Shown here one piece after another: positions 11,088 to 20,091 of a stretch of DNA of 64,000 nt (positions are counted from its first letter, which is position 1; every line of letters begins with the position of its first letter). The notes beneath the pieces were generated by a model that made no database searches, was not told the origin of the DNA, and was given only the letters and a program-made list of their open reading frames with translations. Both the position numbers and the translations under genes were made by a program. The stretch is from Umbilicaria muhlenbergii (Eukaryota; Ascomycota; Lecanoromycetes; Umbilicariales; Umbilicariaceae): NCBI GenBank assembly GCA_000611775.1, contig KK106982.1, positions 620,001 to 684,000 on the forward strand, given 5' to 3'.

Positions 11088-11099
11088 TATTTAAATAAG
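11088..11099 (+). promoter_or_regulatory. TATA-like box upstream of tRNA-Cys
   Basis: TATTTAAATAAG lies 15 nt before the tRNA 5' end and closely resembles the box upstream of the tRNA-Gln gene. It may position TFIIIB, which could matter because the internal B box of this tRNA gene is split by an intron. Confidence 0.5.
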
Positions 11100-11114
11100 G
11101 CCGAAGCCATCCAT

Positions 11115-11253
11115 GCCCGATTAGCTCAGCGGTTAGAGCGAGCGATTGCAGTCTTGTCAACTATCGCTAGGTCCATCGTTCGGTGAGCTTCACAAAAACC
11201 CTTATCAAAGCATTTCACATTAGCTAATATCGCCTAGAATCGGTGATCGGGCT
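11115..11253 (+). tRNA. tRNA-Cys (anticodon GCA) with two introns
   Basis: Acceptor GCCCGAT (11115-11121) pairs fully with ATCGGGC (11246-11252), and U73 follows, as expected for tRNA-Cys. The D arm is GCTC/GAGC with a perfect A box (TAGCTCAGCGG). The anticodon stem is AGCGA/TCGCT with loop TTGCAG..A and anticodon GCA. An 11 nt intron (11152-11162) follows position 37. The variable loop is AGGTC. The T arm is CATCG-TTCG ... AAT-CGGTG, five pairs with one G-U, split by a 55 bp insert at 11183-11237. Removing it gives the canonical loop TTCGAAT. All four stems are intact, so this looks functional if both introns are removed. Confidence 0.92.
11183..11237 (+). other. GT-AG intron-like insert in the T loop of tRNA-Cys
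   Basis: The insert begins GTGAGC and ends CGCCTAG, with a GCTAAT branch-site-like motif at 11223-11228, 10 nt before the end. At 55 nt it is a typical filamentous-fungal spliceosomal intron. It falls between TTCG and AAT of the T loop and so splits the B box (GTTCGAATC) needed by TFIIIC. A short hairpin GTGA-gct-TCAC sits at its 5' end. A tRNA-endonuclease intron in an odd place, as reported in some red algae, is the main alternative. Confidence 0.78.
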
Positions 11254-11272
11254 TACTCCTGATTCGAAGTAA

Positions 11273-11279
11273 TTTTTTT
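11273..11279 (+). terminator. RNA polymerase III terminator of tRNA-Cys
   Basis: Seven T begin 20 nt after the discriminator base. Between the tRNA and the T-run lies GATTCGAAGT (11261-11270), which resembles a B box and could act as an extragenic one. Confidence 0.7.
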
Positions 11280-12201
11280 AGGTTCGATTCGACTTTCTTT
11301 TGGTGCTTGTTCGAAGGGACGCTGCCCGTTTTTCGGGCCAAGGTTCTTGTCAAGCGTAAAATGTCACCCATATCTATTTTACACTGACACTCCCACTCCC
11401 CTACAATATAGGACTCTTGGTTAGAGGCTTACCGAAATCACTAAAGATAAAGTTCAAAACACAAGCGCTTCAGTCCTCGCTAGACCCACCCTCAACGCTG
11501 ACTTCTGCGGACAAACTTTGCAGCAACAGAATGGTGACTGAGGCCATTTGTCTAGGAGCTAGGCTTAAGGACGAGCGCAGGGAGCGGTTAGGTGGTTGGG
11601 GTTAGATATGGATATTTATGGAGTCTCAATGCAACAGTGAGGGGTATTGTTTCACAAGGACCCACTAGGCCTGCTCTATCTGGGATCCTCGTCCCTGATC
11701 TACCTGTCTCAAGCAGCATTCTGTTGTATAGTCCTCCATCTTTCCTCATCATTTTCCTACCACACCTTTGCGAGCTGGCTCGCCGTCGGAGCTTCCCCCG
11801 CGATATGCTGGCTTCGGTGAACTCGTCAGCGTTTCGCCAACGGTTTTGATGGCACTGGAGCTAAGGCGATTCAAGAGACGCTGGTTGCTGCATCAAATGG
11901 GATACGGAGCTGGTCCTATGTGCGTCCTACTATCTCCCTTATCATTCTGTCCGAGCCTCCATCGGTCAAGACTGTCGCTGCTCTCACAAGGTTTCTTTGA
12001 GTAGTGTAGTGTAACTGTGTAACTATATCCTAGTCCTATAAACATCCCATTGCTATCAATAAAACCATGCCAGTCTGTGTACTGTCTAGACCAATCAAAC
12101 TTTTTCTAAGACTTGAAAGTTAATAACAAACCACTCTATGCAGCTAACATCGAATTCTGTTAGATTCCTCGCATCACCAACGCCCTCGCAGACCAGTATC
12201 A
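11280..12201. other. Intergenic spacer
   Basis: No recognisable gene. It includes the 3' untranslated region of the zinc transporter gene, which ends at 12202 on the minus strand. Short frames on the plus strand (11592-12004) show no family features. Confidence 0.45.
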
Positions 12202-13757
12202 TCAACCACAACAGGTCAGCGGCCCGCAGACATCGCCACAGACAATCTGACATGTCGAATCCCTCTGAGGTCTGCGCCGCAATTCCTGGCCTTCGCTCAC
12301 GTGGTTGGCAGCGCCCGCCCCAGCATTCAGAGTTCCGAGCTCAGGTTGCAGAGTGACAGAGTGTATGCCGTAAGCGTGAAGGCATTCGCCAATACGTTGT
12401 GCCTGCGTCATGAAGTTCGCCAGCGACGAATCGGTCATGACGACGTGCGCAGAAGCTATGGCTTTGTTCTGGTTCAGGGACCACGCATGCAGCTCGTGAA
12501 CGGAAGCCACGCCGGGGATCTATAATGCGTCATTTAGCGGTCTATACTCGTGTGAAGCTAGGGTACCTCTCAGGCTGGTATACCATTTCCAGGTCATGCT
12601 GCACATCGTCAATGTTGACTCCCAATGGGACGCTCTCTAATAGGATTGAGCCGCTGTTTTTCACTGTGGTAGAACGTATGAGCCAGCCTTGGAGTGGAGA
12701 ATAGACTGGACTTCACATACCGAGGGGAATGGCAGATGCGAGTATCAGAAGGGCGATGCCTACGCTGGCCCCCGGGTCGGCGTAGAATCTACTGTCAGAT
12801 TTTGTCAACCAGATGACTAGTGCAGCGATAATAACGCCGACGTTGTTGATGGCATCACCGATAACATGGATCAAAACTCCTAGAATGCCCAAGTCAAGCC
12901 CCTTCCCGGTTTCGACTGAGGCAGTATTGTGACGATGGTTCCGGTGTGCATTTGAAGCCTAGGAAGTTAAGTTTGATAATCTCTGTGATGACTCCGGTCT
13001 GGAAAGAGCTTACTCTGTTGAAACTGTTCAGTTGGATGCCGTTGGCAGCGTGACCCTCATGTTCTGACGCTTGTTAGGATGTTGAGCTTAGGGAGGTGGC
13101 AGACGCACCGTGTAGAAAACATGCGCTGATGATGTTTAGGGTAAGGCCAACGCAACCAATAATAAGTACTAGTTTCGGGTTTTCCAGTCCTAAAAAGGGG
13201 AAAGTCAGACACGAAAGACGATGGTAAACAGTTGTATGCGTACGTTGGATCGTAATAAAGCGTTCGATGGCTTGCAACAAGATGCTGACGCCAAGGGCTA
13301 ACAGGAAGACGCCGTTGAAGAATGCACCCAAAAGCTGGGATCGTTGCCAACCGAAAGAAAGCTGGCTCGGGGACCCTGGCCGTTCCGACACCTGTGCATA
13401 AACCGGGTCAGGGGGACGATCCATAGGTTATGAGGAGCGAAGAATTAACCTTCAAGGCAACGAGTGCCACAATGAACCCGATTAGATCGCTCAACTGACG
13501 AAAGAAAGATCAGATTCCACCGGCAGCAGTTAGGGTGGCAAAGTAACATACATAGTGAAAGGCATCAGCTATCAGAGCCAGCGATCGTGTCGTGAAACCG
13601 ACTTGGTTGAAACACTGTCAGTCTGGTAGTGGTGACGTGATGTACCATGGACCCGCTTACCTCCAATTTCGGCAACAAAGAAGGAAAATGATATACCAAT
13701 GACAATCATCAGACGCTGCGAACGTGTGAACCGGGCGTGAAATATTGAGTGTTTCAT
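12202..13757 (-). CDS. Zinc transporter of the cation diffusion facilitator family (ZRC1/COT1-like)
   Basis: Nine exons on the minus strand: 13757-13661, 13601-13552, 13494-13450, 13391-13244, 13189-13109, 13063-13014, 12958-12721, 12663-12584 and 12519-12202. All junctions are GT-AG and the sum is 1107 nt, a 368-residue protein in frame. The family moves Zn2+ (and Co2+ or Cd2+) out of the cytosol in exchange for protons, usually into the vacuole. The paired zinc-site motifs are present: H48-x3-D52 (DAFHYLSD) in TM2 and H188-x3-D192 (HVIGD) in TM5. A short His-rich loop (HRNHRH) lies between TM4 and TM5. The cytosolic C-terminal domain has the family motif VHELHAWSLNQ. The tail is Cys-rich (VCGDVCGPLTCCG), as in many fungal members. 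Length is typical for a compact member. Three exons are only 45-50 nt. Confidence 0.93.
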
Positions 13758-13969
13758 CCTGTACGTGGTCCTCAGATGTGAAATGCGTACGGGAGGGTTT
13801 CGGACTCGAGAGGTGTATTGGAAGATTTGAAAGATGGAAGCTAGAACAAGAACCAGAATTCTAGTTATGCAGGTCCGAAATGGGTGGTGTGGGTGGGCAC
13901 TGCAGTTCGACTTTCCCCTCGTTGACCCTCTGAAATACCTGACTCAACGTCACTTCATCCCTATCGACG

Positions 13970-14248
13970 GTGTCATATGGCCCATTCACCATCCGGTTCG
14001 TCATCACGACCGGTCTTTTCAACAAGCTTACGGGCCAGATATCTGGACAAAAGTTGCCACAAGGCTCTCAGCAGTCATCATCGTCAGGACTCTTGCACAA
14101 GTTGAACGATGCAGTGAGCGGACAGAAGCAGCCCCGGGATCATCAGAACCAGCAGGGCGTCCAGAGGGGATCTGGGTATGTTGCAGGACCTGGCTATCCG
14201 CAAACCTGTATGTTACCACCACGCGCAGGGGCAGGAGGCTTAACATAA
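13970..14248 (+). CDS. Possible small Gly/Gln-rich protein, exon structure unclear
   Basis: The frame has two imperfect copies of a segment of the form GL(F/L)xKLxxxxSGQKxP, then a Gln/Gly-rich part ending GPGYPQ. Such repeats suggest real coding sequence. There is no ATG in this frame at the start; an ATG at 13977 in another frame opens with MAHSPSGSSSRP and would need an unseen intron or a one-base frameshift to join. A donor-like GTATGT follows at 14207. It could be a small gene with introns or a decayed one. Confidence 0.35.
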   Translation: MSYGPFTIRFVITTGLFNKLTGQISGQKLPQGSQQSSSSGLLHKLNDAVSGQKQPRDHQNQQGVQRGSGYVAGPGYPQTCMLPPRAGAGGLT

Positions 14249-15445
14249 GTGACAAATCTCGGCCAAGGATCCCCTCGATACATCAGACATGTATCAAAAT
14301 CTCTTCAAAGCGTAAATAGTATAGCCCAATGCTTCCTGGGCCCTTGCCCGTTTTGCCGCTCCTCAATATTGCTTTTTCAAGGGTGAAATATCAAGAAAAA
14401 CACTATAGCTCCCAGATGTCATCAAAATGTGATCTTGTCCCTGCTGCTATTTTTCGAATCCCGCACCTGGTGTAAGATCATTGAAAGTGTCGTCGCAAAT
14501 CACCTCAAGTCTCAGCGAGCTTAATACTCCTGGGCAATCCCGTCGAACGATCAGCTGCAAATCCACCCGGAGAAGCTGTCCTATGGGGTTGTGTACAATG
14601 ATAGTACTTTCCACACTCTCGTACCTACCGTCGATATGCCCTTCCCACTGGCACTGTTGCTTTAGCTTACCGTGCAATACAAGGCGCGGAAGATACCAAG
14701 AACAAAAACGTGTATGGTAGAGAGATTGGCATGTCTAATGTGGAAGATAGAGTACAAACGCTCAAGCTCGATGTTCCGATCCTGAAACCAAAGCCAAACA
14801 CCCGAGATAACCATCACCGAAACGTGCTTTAACCAGTAAGACAGCCGTATATGCAAAGTAAACGCTCCTCATGCACAGCCAACACCATCGTCAACACTGA
14901 TGTAGCCAGCATGCCGTCCACAGTTCATCCAAAGCATTCCGCCGTAGTATATGGTCCTGGTAGACTCCTGTGTCCGTTCGCATCGTCCGTCAACATAAAC
15001 TTGGTATCCCCGCAGAAGCAAAACCACCAGTACTGCAAAGCCACCGATCCGTCAAGCAGCCAACACGCAAGACCGCCGCAAATGCAACTAAAAAGCTTTA
15101 TCATTTATTTCTTCGCAATGGCCCCCGAACACATGATCGAAATTCCCAGAAAACGCTTCATGCAAGATCGCTGCACATCATATCTATGGCCGGGTCCAAC
15201 AGAACAACTTAGTTAGAACAGGGTATTTTTTTTCTCGAAAGGTTTGTATCGTAATGGCGCCATTGCTCAAGGGTTTTGGTAGTCGTTATACATACAGAAG
15301 ATGTTGCCGCAGAGGCCATGGCGATAAGGAGTGGAGAGATGTCGGGCGTCGGAAGATGGGAGTGTTGCGCCCGTCGTCAAAGGTATGATGATGCAGAAAC
15401 AATGCCGAAAACGCCTTTGGGAGTTCGTGAAAGGTGCGTGGGGTG
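14249..15445. other. Spacer with one doubtful coding stretch
   Basis: A minus-strand frame at about 14647-14447 has a protein-like translation (containing VESTIIVHNPIGQLLRVDLQ) and ends at a stop, and could be a last exon of an unknown gene. I could not find convincing partner exons. The rest likely includes the 3' untranslated region of the gene ending at 15446. Confidence 0.3.
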
Positions 15446-16164
15446 CTACCAACGGCGCGTGTATGTTTGCTGCTGCATCATAGCGGGCGAAATGGATAGA
15501 GGTGGACTCGCGACTCTCATACCAGTACTTGGGTTGACGATCGGGATTGCGTTACGGGTGCGCAATGCCGATGGTTGGTGGATTTTCATTTGCTGGTTGT
15601 TGTTTGACTGGAAGCCGGTGATCGGGTTGTAGGAGTTGTTTGAGGATGCAGACGCTAGAGAGAAGGTTGGTGTCACTTGTTGAGTGGGTTGGATTTGATG
15701 TTGAAGCGGTGATGATTCAGGCGAGCCGCTCGACAATGACGATCGATCGGACGACGAGGAGTGGATTGATTGCAGCTATAACATCAAGTGCCATCAGTAC
15801 TTGATCATGAGGCATCAAGCTTGGCCCTCACAGAGACATAGCCATTTGTTGTGTTCGGCAAGGAGAACACGTTGTGGATGCTTACATCGTCCTCAGTCAG
15901 CAAGCCCGGGCAGAACTCAAGATCATCGTCCAAATCAAAGGATCTTCCAGCCTCGAAGCGAGCACGAAAGGCAGATACCGGTGGACTCTCCGTAAGCTCC
16001 TTCATGCTTTTCACGCCTCTGAACTGGCGGTGTGAGTTTTGCGATGATGAAAGCCGAGGAGCTCGTCGCGACCGACCGCCATGATGATTGTGCGATGATG
16101 ACGATCCGTGCGACGATGCACCCGACGGTTGATGATGCTGAGCACCGTAGTAGTAGCCTGACAT
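15446..16164 (-). CDS. Ser/Gln-rich conserved fungal protein of unknown function
   Basis: Two exons, 16164-15832 and 15775-15446, flank a 56 bp intron (GTGAGG donor, CTGAT branch site, TATAG acceptor) and encode 220 residues. The start is the ATG at 16164 (MSGYYYGAQHH); the frame runs further up but has no ATG. Residues 1-30 are rich in His, Ser and Gly. A denser middle (about 35-95) contains RAPRLSSSQ, RQFRGVKSMKEL, FRARFEAGRSFDLDDDLEFC and PGLLTEDD and looks conserved. The C-terminal half is Ser, Gln and Asn-rich and probably disordered. No catalytic motif is seen. The arrangement fits a regulatory or scaffold protein, but this is a guess. Confidence 0.75.
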
Positions 16165-16868
16165 TATCGCAGTGGCTTGTGATGTTGACGGATTACTCGT
16201 GAGGTGACCAAAGCTGTGCGAGTTTGCAGGTTTGCGGCGTTGAGACTGCAGTCGGATGGCAGGAACAACAAAGACTTGGCCGCGGGAATGATGGCCGGAA
16301 GCGACCGAAGGATGACGGTTGAGGAATGCGGTTGTAAGTTGTGGATTGAAGACGGTCACACGGACGTGGGCGTAAGTGAAAGGTTCAACGGAGTTGCGAT
16401 GGAGTGAAGGTGAAGAGGGAAGGCTGAAGGTACAGGTATGTAAGGAATGCAGTGTCGGGAGTGAGAGAGAGACGGACGGAGAGATAGAGAGGCGGGGAGG
16501 ATTTGCTGGGTCGCAGGCAGGCACACGCCAGGCTAGCGTCCCAACTAGCAGCGATCGGCGCCGAGCAGCAATTGGAGCCGTGGTGGCAATCGGCAGCGGC
16601 GAGGCCAGTCGGGGGGCGCTGCCCCACTCCCGGTCCGATCATTCGTCAGCCGTGACCGGGATCTGCGCACGCGCCTTTCTTGATGCGGCCAAGCAATTGT
16701 CGTTGCTCTGTTTCGAATTGGCTCATGCGGAAGACTAAACGCCATCCACTTCAACTTGCCCTGCAAATGAGCTGTGAATCTGCAGTAGCAGCCTTGTCCG
16801 GCCCGCCGGTTGTCGCGCCATAGCCCGACTGCTCGACTATAATAACAACAGCTGCAGCGTTATGCCAA
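16165..16868. other. Upstream region of the Ser/Gln-rich gene
   Basis: No gene seen. A strongly purine-rich stretch on the plus strand (about 16390-16505), which reads pyrimidine-rich on the coding strand, lies 230-340 bp before the start codon, as is common in fungal promoters and 5' leaders. Confidence 0.45.
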
Positions 16869-16870
16869 TA

Positions 16871-16931
16871 ACGTATCCCACGGGGCAACGCCGCACTATA
16901 GGCAACGCCGCACCCCCCCCCCCCCCCCCCC
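16871..16931 (+). repeat. Left terminal inverted repeat with C run
   Basis: Inside the repeat the 13-mer GGCAACGCCGCAC occurs twice, separated by TATA, a likely double transposase binding site. A run of 19 C and then 6 G follows. It pairs with 19587-19642 in inverted orientation. Confidence 0.85.
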
Positions 16932-17036
16932 GGGGGGAAAAAATCAGAATTTCACCAATTGAGCTGTAAATTTCGATCTAAATAAGGAACTTTGAAGCTC
17001 TACATTGTAGCCTATAACAGAGCTGTAGGATTCTAT

Positions 17037-17215
17037 CTATTTCAGCACCTCCGAGGCTGCTTTTGCTGTGACAACTGCAGTCTTCGCAGTCTGCTTCTCC
17101 TCTTTATCCTGCAGCCGTTTTGACTTCCTAGCCTGTGTCTCTAGCTGCTTTCTGGATTTGTAAGAGCGTTATTATAGGCCTCAATGGCCTTTAGAATACG
17201 CACTTCTTTCTCCAT
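17037..17215 (-). pseudogene. Internally deleted Fot1/pogo-type transposase
   Basis: The ATG at 17215 opens with MEKEVRILKAIEAYNNAL, matching the helix-turn-helix start of the Fot1-like transposase at 25768. About 25 codons on, the sequence jumps to the basic C-terminal tail (RKQLETQARKSKRLQDKEEK and on to a TAG at 17037), in a different frame. The catalytic DDE domain is missing, so it makes no active enzyme. Confidence 0.75.
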
Positions 17216-17718
17216 TGAATGCATGCAATTATGGTGGAGAAACGGGTAATCTCAATAGTTGGGGGGGAGGGTTAATTCTCCACTTCGGCAGTGCCAGAAG
17301 CTGCCGTTGATCAACCTTTCGCCCTCTCTTTCTTTCGTTTCCTGATGCCAAGCAGGCAGCGTTCGCTTTCCTATTCTTGTACTGATCTGGTCAAAATACA
17401 AAATGCGTAGAGGACATCTATCTCGTCCTTAAGTCGCCTAGCGCTTATGATTTCCGCTCTGTTCCTCCTTGTCCGAGTGTTTAGCGTCCAGCTCTCAGCT
17501 TGGCTGACAGCTACCCTGGGACATATAAATCTTGCTATCTTCTCACCTGTCATGCGACTCTGGCAATAGCATCTTACAATTCATTTCACTACAATACATC
17601 GTATTTCATGCTTGACCGCTGAATACGATGAGTTATTAGACGGTGTCTAATAAGGTCGCCTCTCAATGCTGCCCTAAGATCTCGAACCCTACCTTACCGA
17701 GGCTATAGTTGCACCAAC
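17216..17718. other. Spacer inside the terminal-repeat element
   Basis: The first 90 bases resemble the 5' leader of the transposase, with a G-rich run on the plus strand. A short minus-strand frame (17371-17553) has no recognised domain. The end is the promoter of the membrane protein gene. Confidence 0.4.
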
Positions 17719-18602
17719 ATGCAGCCTATATACAGTCTCATGGGCGCGCCCGCTCTCTTCGACCCTACTCACCGCTTCACAACCTCCTGGCTCCTCCCGC
17801 CCACCGTCCTTGCTTGCCTCCGCCTTCTCCTCTCTATCTATGCCTTCACTACGATCTTCGTCATCTTTGGCTGGGACGGGACGCACCATACCCTCTACCT
17901 CGCCCGTCGGAGCTTTTCATACTTCACCAATCTTACCTATTGGGGCCTGGCCTTTTACTTCCTCTTCAGCAGCTTACATACCTTCTCCTATGCGAGCACC
18001 GGCCGAGCCTGGCTGCAAACTTGGCCGCGCTCGTTGCAAGCTTTACATGCGGTTCTCTATACCACTATAACAACCTTTCCATTCTTGGTTACTATTGTCT
18101 TCTGGGCCGTGTTGTACGCGGGAATTTGGTTCCCTGTGACGTTCAATGCTTGGTCAAATGTACGTATTCTCCGCCAATGAACCCTACGTGCCGCTAGTTG
18201 GCATGTTCTAAACGTCCACAGACATCCCAACACGCGCTCAACAGCGTCTTCGCCCTCCTCGAAGTCCTTCTGCCACCCACTTCGCCACCCCCTCCGCTGC
18301 ATATCTTAGCTCTCGTGGTGCTCCTAGCACTTTATCTGGCGCTCGCCTACCTAACGCACTACACCCAAGGTTTCTACCCGTACGGCTTTCTCGACCCGAG
18401 CAGAGGCAGCGGTCGACTCGCCGCTTACATAGTTGGAATCCTCGTTGCCGCTTGCGTCATTTTCGGGGTGGTGTGGGCACTCATCTGGCTGAGAAGGTAT
18501 CTTACAGAAAGAGTTGCCCATCTAGAAGGGAAATTCTTTGGAGGCCGAAAGGTGGCTTATGAGGAGCAAGATGTGGAGATGAATCTGGTTATGCCGAAAT
18601 AA
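17719..18602 (+). CDS. FAR-17a/AIG1-like integral membrane protein
   Basis: Exons 17719-18159 and 18222-18602 are joined across a 62 bp intron (GTACGT donor, TTCTAAAC branch region, CAG acceptor) and encode 273 residues. About six hydrophobic segments are visible. Family-like features are SWLLPP near residue 23, YFTNLTYWGLAFYF after the second segment, and WSNTSQHALNSVFALLE across the splice junction, where the family has its conserved His. Animal AIG1/ADTRP proteins are threonine hydrolases of fatty acid esters of hydroxy fatty acids. The fungal members are mostly unstudied, so the activity is inferred. The C-terminus is charged and cytosol-like. The gene sits inside a Fot1-type terminal repeat pair. 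Confidence 0.85.
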
Positions 18603-19586
18603 TGATGCACCTGGGATTTGGCGAAAAGGTTTGCTGCAGGCATTCCGATAATAAAAGTGGCAGTCCCCAGCTGAAGCTCGCCTCGACTACTCAACAACCA
18701 AGAACAATCTTGAAAAATTACTTAATGTGAACAGTCTATAATGCATCCGTCTCCAGCATATTCAGTTTAGGGATTTCCATGCAACCTCCTTGTTGTTGAG
18801 CCATCGAGACATTTCTCGTATTGAGATTGCCATATATTTCGTCCCTGCGCCTAGCTGCGAATTGTACCCTCACAGACTATATTACGCAGTTGCATCTAAT
18901 TGCATCTAAACATACAATTTCGGGGTGACTTCTCGAGGAGCCCCGCGCCTTTTCATCACTGAAGCATCTTCTAGAGTTTTCTGTTTTCCAAATTACCATC
19001 TTTGCTCCTGTGCTTCTTGAATGCCATCTCATGGTGCAAGAGACTTGAACGTTGACAGACAAATGCGGACGATATATCTACGCAGGCAGATGGCTGTGCA
19101 TGAAGACCCCCACTTCACGATTGCTATGGACAATTCTGCCTGCGCTTGGAGAAAACCTAGATTCTGCTTGTCGTATGTATGTTTCCTCTGATGCGACTGG
19201 CGACGATGCCGATACCTAATGATAGTCACGCGCTCCTCAACCACCCCCATGAAACGAGTCATCCTGTTGGCCACCGAGGCGTTTCCCGTCATCCTTCAGA
19301 AAAAGAATGCCTTGATCTATAATCACAGAGTGCAACATGCATGTCTTCAATTCTCCGCTTCCTTTCGTCTTAGCTACTCACTTTCTGGCCGTGTGTTTGG
19401 CAAACCCGGTCCCTGCACTCTTAACCTCTCGAAGCCAATACTGCACTAACGCCCCCCTCACCGTCGCTGGAAAGTGAGTCCAGCAAGAGCAGTCATTGTT
19501 GTCGCACTCCACTCCACTCCGCCGCATCACCACCCCACCCCACCCCACCCCAACAGCCACACACAATCCAGCTAACACCCCCCTCC
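18603..19586. other. Spacer between the membrane protein gene and the right terminal repeat
   Basis: No gene found. Near 19535-19555 there is a short CCCCA-type tandem repeat. Confidence 0.45.
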
Positions 19587-19642
19587 GGGGGGGGGGGGGG
19601 TGCGGCGTTGCCTATAGTGCGGCGTTGCCCCGTGGACTACGT
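19587..19642 (-). repeat. Right terminal inverted repeat with G run
   Basis: Reverse complement of the left repeat at 16871, with the same doubled 13-mer around TATA and only two differences near the tip (TC versus GT). TA follows directly. Confidence 0.85.
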
Positions 19643-19679
19643 TAATACCTTAGCGGCCCACTGTGGTAGGTGAATACGG

Positions 19680-19850
19680 TGTTTTTTTTTGTTTTTTATT
19701 TCTTCATTAAGTGTATGCAGTCTAAGACTATGACACTATGTTATACTACATATGTGAAGTATTTACTACCTCAAGTCAGCTTGTTTTGTCAATTTCTTTT
19801 GTGACTGCTATTGGTGTTAGAATTGCACATTTTAGATATTTCTTTCAATA
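19680..19850 (-). repeat. SINE-like repeat X, copy 1 (continues at 46227-46241)
   Basis: Matches the 176 bp repeat at 47112-47287. On the minus strand it ends in an A-rich tail (19680-19697). The Fot1-like element F1 is inserted in it after TTCAATA, and the short 5' part resumes at 46227. It keeps more C and G than the second copy, as it lies at the edge of the mutated block. Confidence 0.65.
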
Positions 19851-19861
19851 ACGTATTCTAC

Positions 19862-20091
19862 TGTCAGGTTTACGCCTGAACGTCGAACTGAACCGAACGA
19901 TCCGAACGATGTACCGAACCGAACGACTGAATGGGTTAGCGGCGATTAGACTAGCGAGCCTAGCGCGCACACAAAGGCTTTGATCTTGGTGCTCTTTCTT
20001 CCTTTTGCTCCCTAGACTAGAATTCTTCTCTGTAGCTAAATGCCAGCTGTCAAAACACATGCATTGATCCATAATCTGCATAGTCCTGACA
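19862..20091 (+). repeat. Left LTR of element A
   Basis: Carries CCGAACGA-type short repeats and still has many CpG pairs, unlike the right LTR. It marks the edge of the mutated block. Confidence 0.9.

Larger units (their letters stand above)
16871..19642. mobile_element. Fot1-type terminal-repeat element or pair of ends enclosing a host gene
   Basis: Matching inverted ends lie at 16871 and 19642. Each starts ACGTA, has an identical block of about 37 bases from CCACGGGGCAACG onward, and then a long C run. Each end is flanked by TA (16869-16870 and 19643-19644), the target duplication of Tc1/mariner-pogo elements. The left end holds a deleted Fot1-type transposase on the minus strand; the middle holds the FAR-17a/AIG1-like gene. 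Read as one unit it is a 2772 bp element with cargo. The alternative is two independent Fot1 remnants beside a resident gene. It is not AT-shifted like the DNA to its right. Confidence 0.6.

Noticed and set aside
15801-16738. Plus-strand frames across the Ser/Gln-rich gene
   Set aside because: Antisense of the two minus-strand exons and their purine-rich upstream region.
16913-16937. Long C and G runs as a possible assembly gap
   Set aside because: A matching run occurs in inverted orientation at 19580-19600 and decayed forms exist in F1, so runs of this kind belong to the element ends; exact length may still be uncertain.
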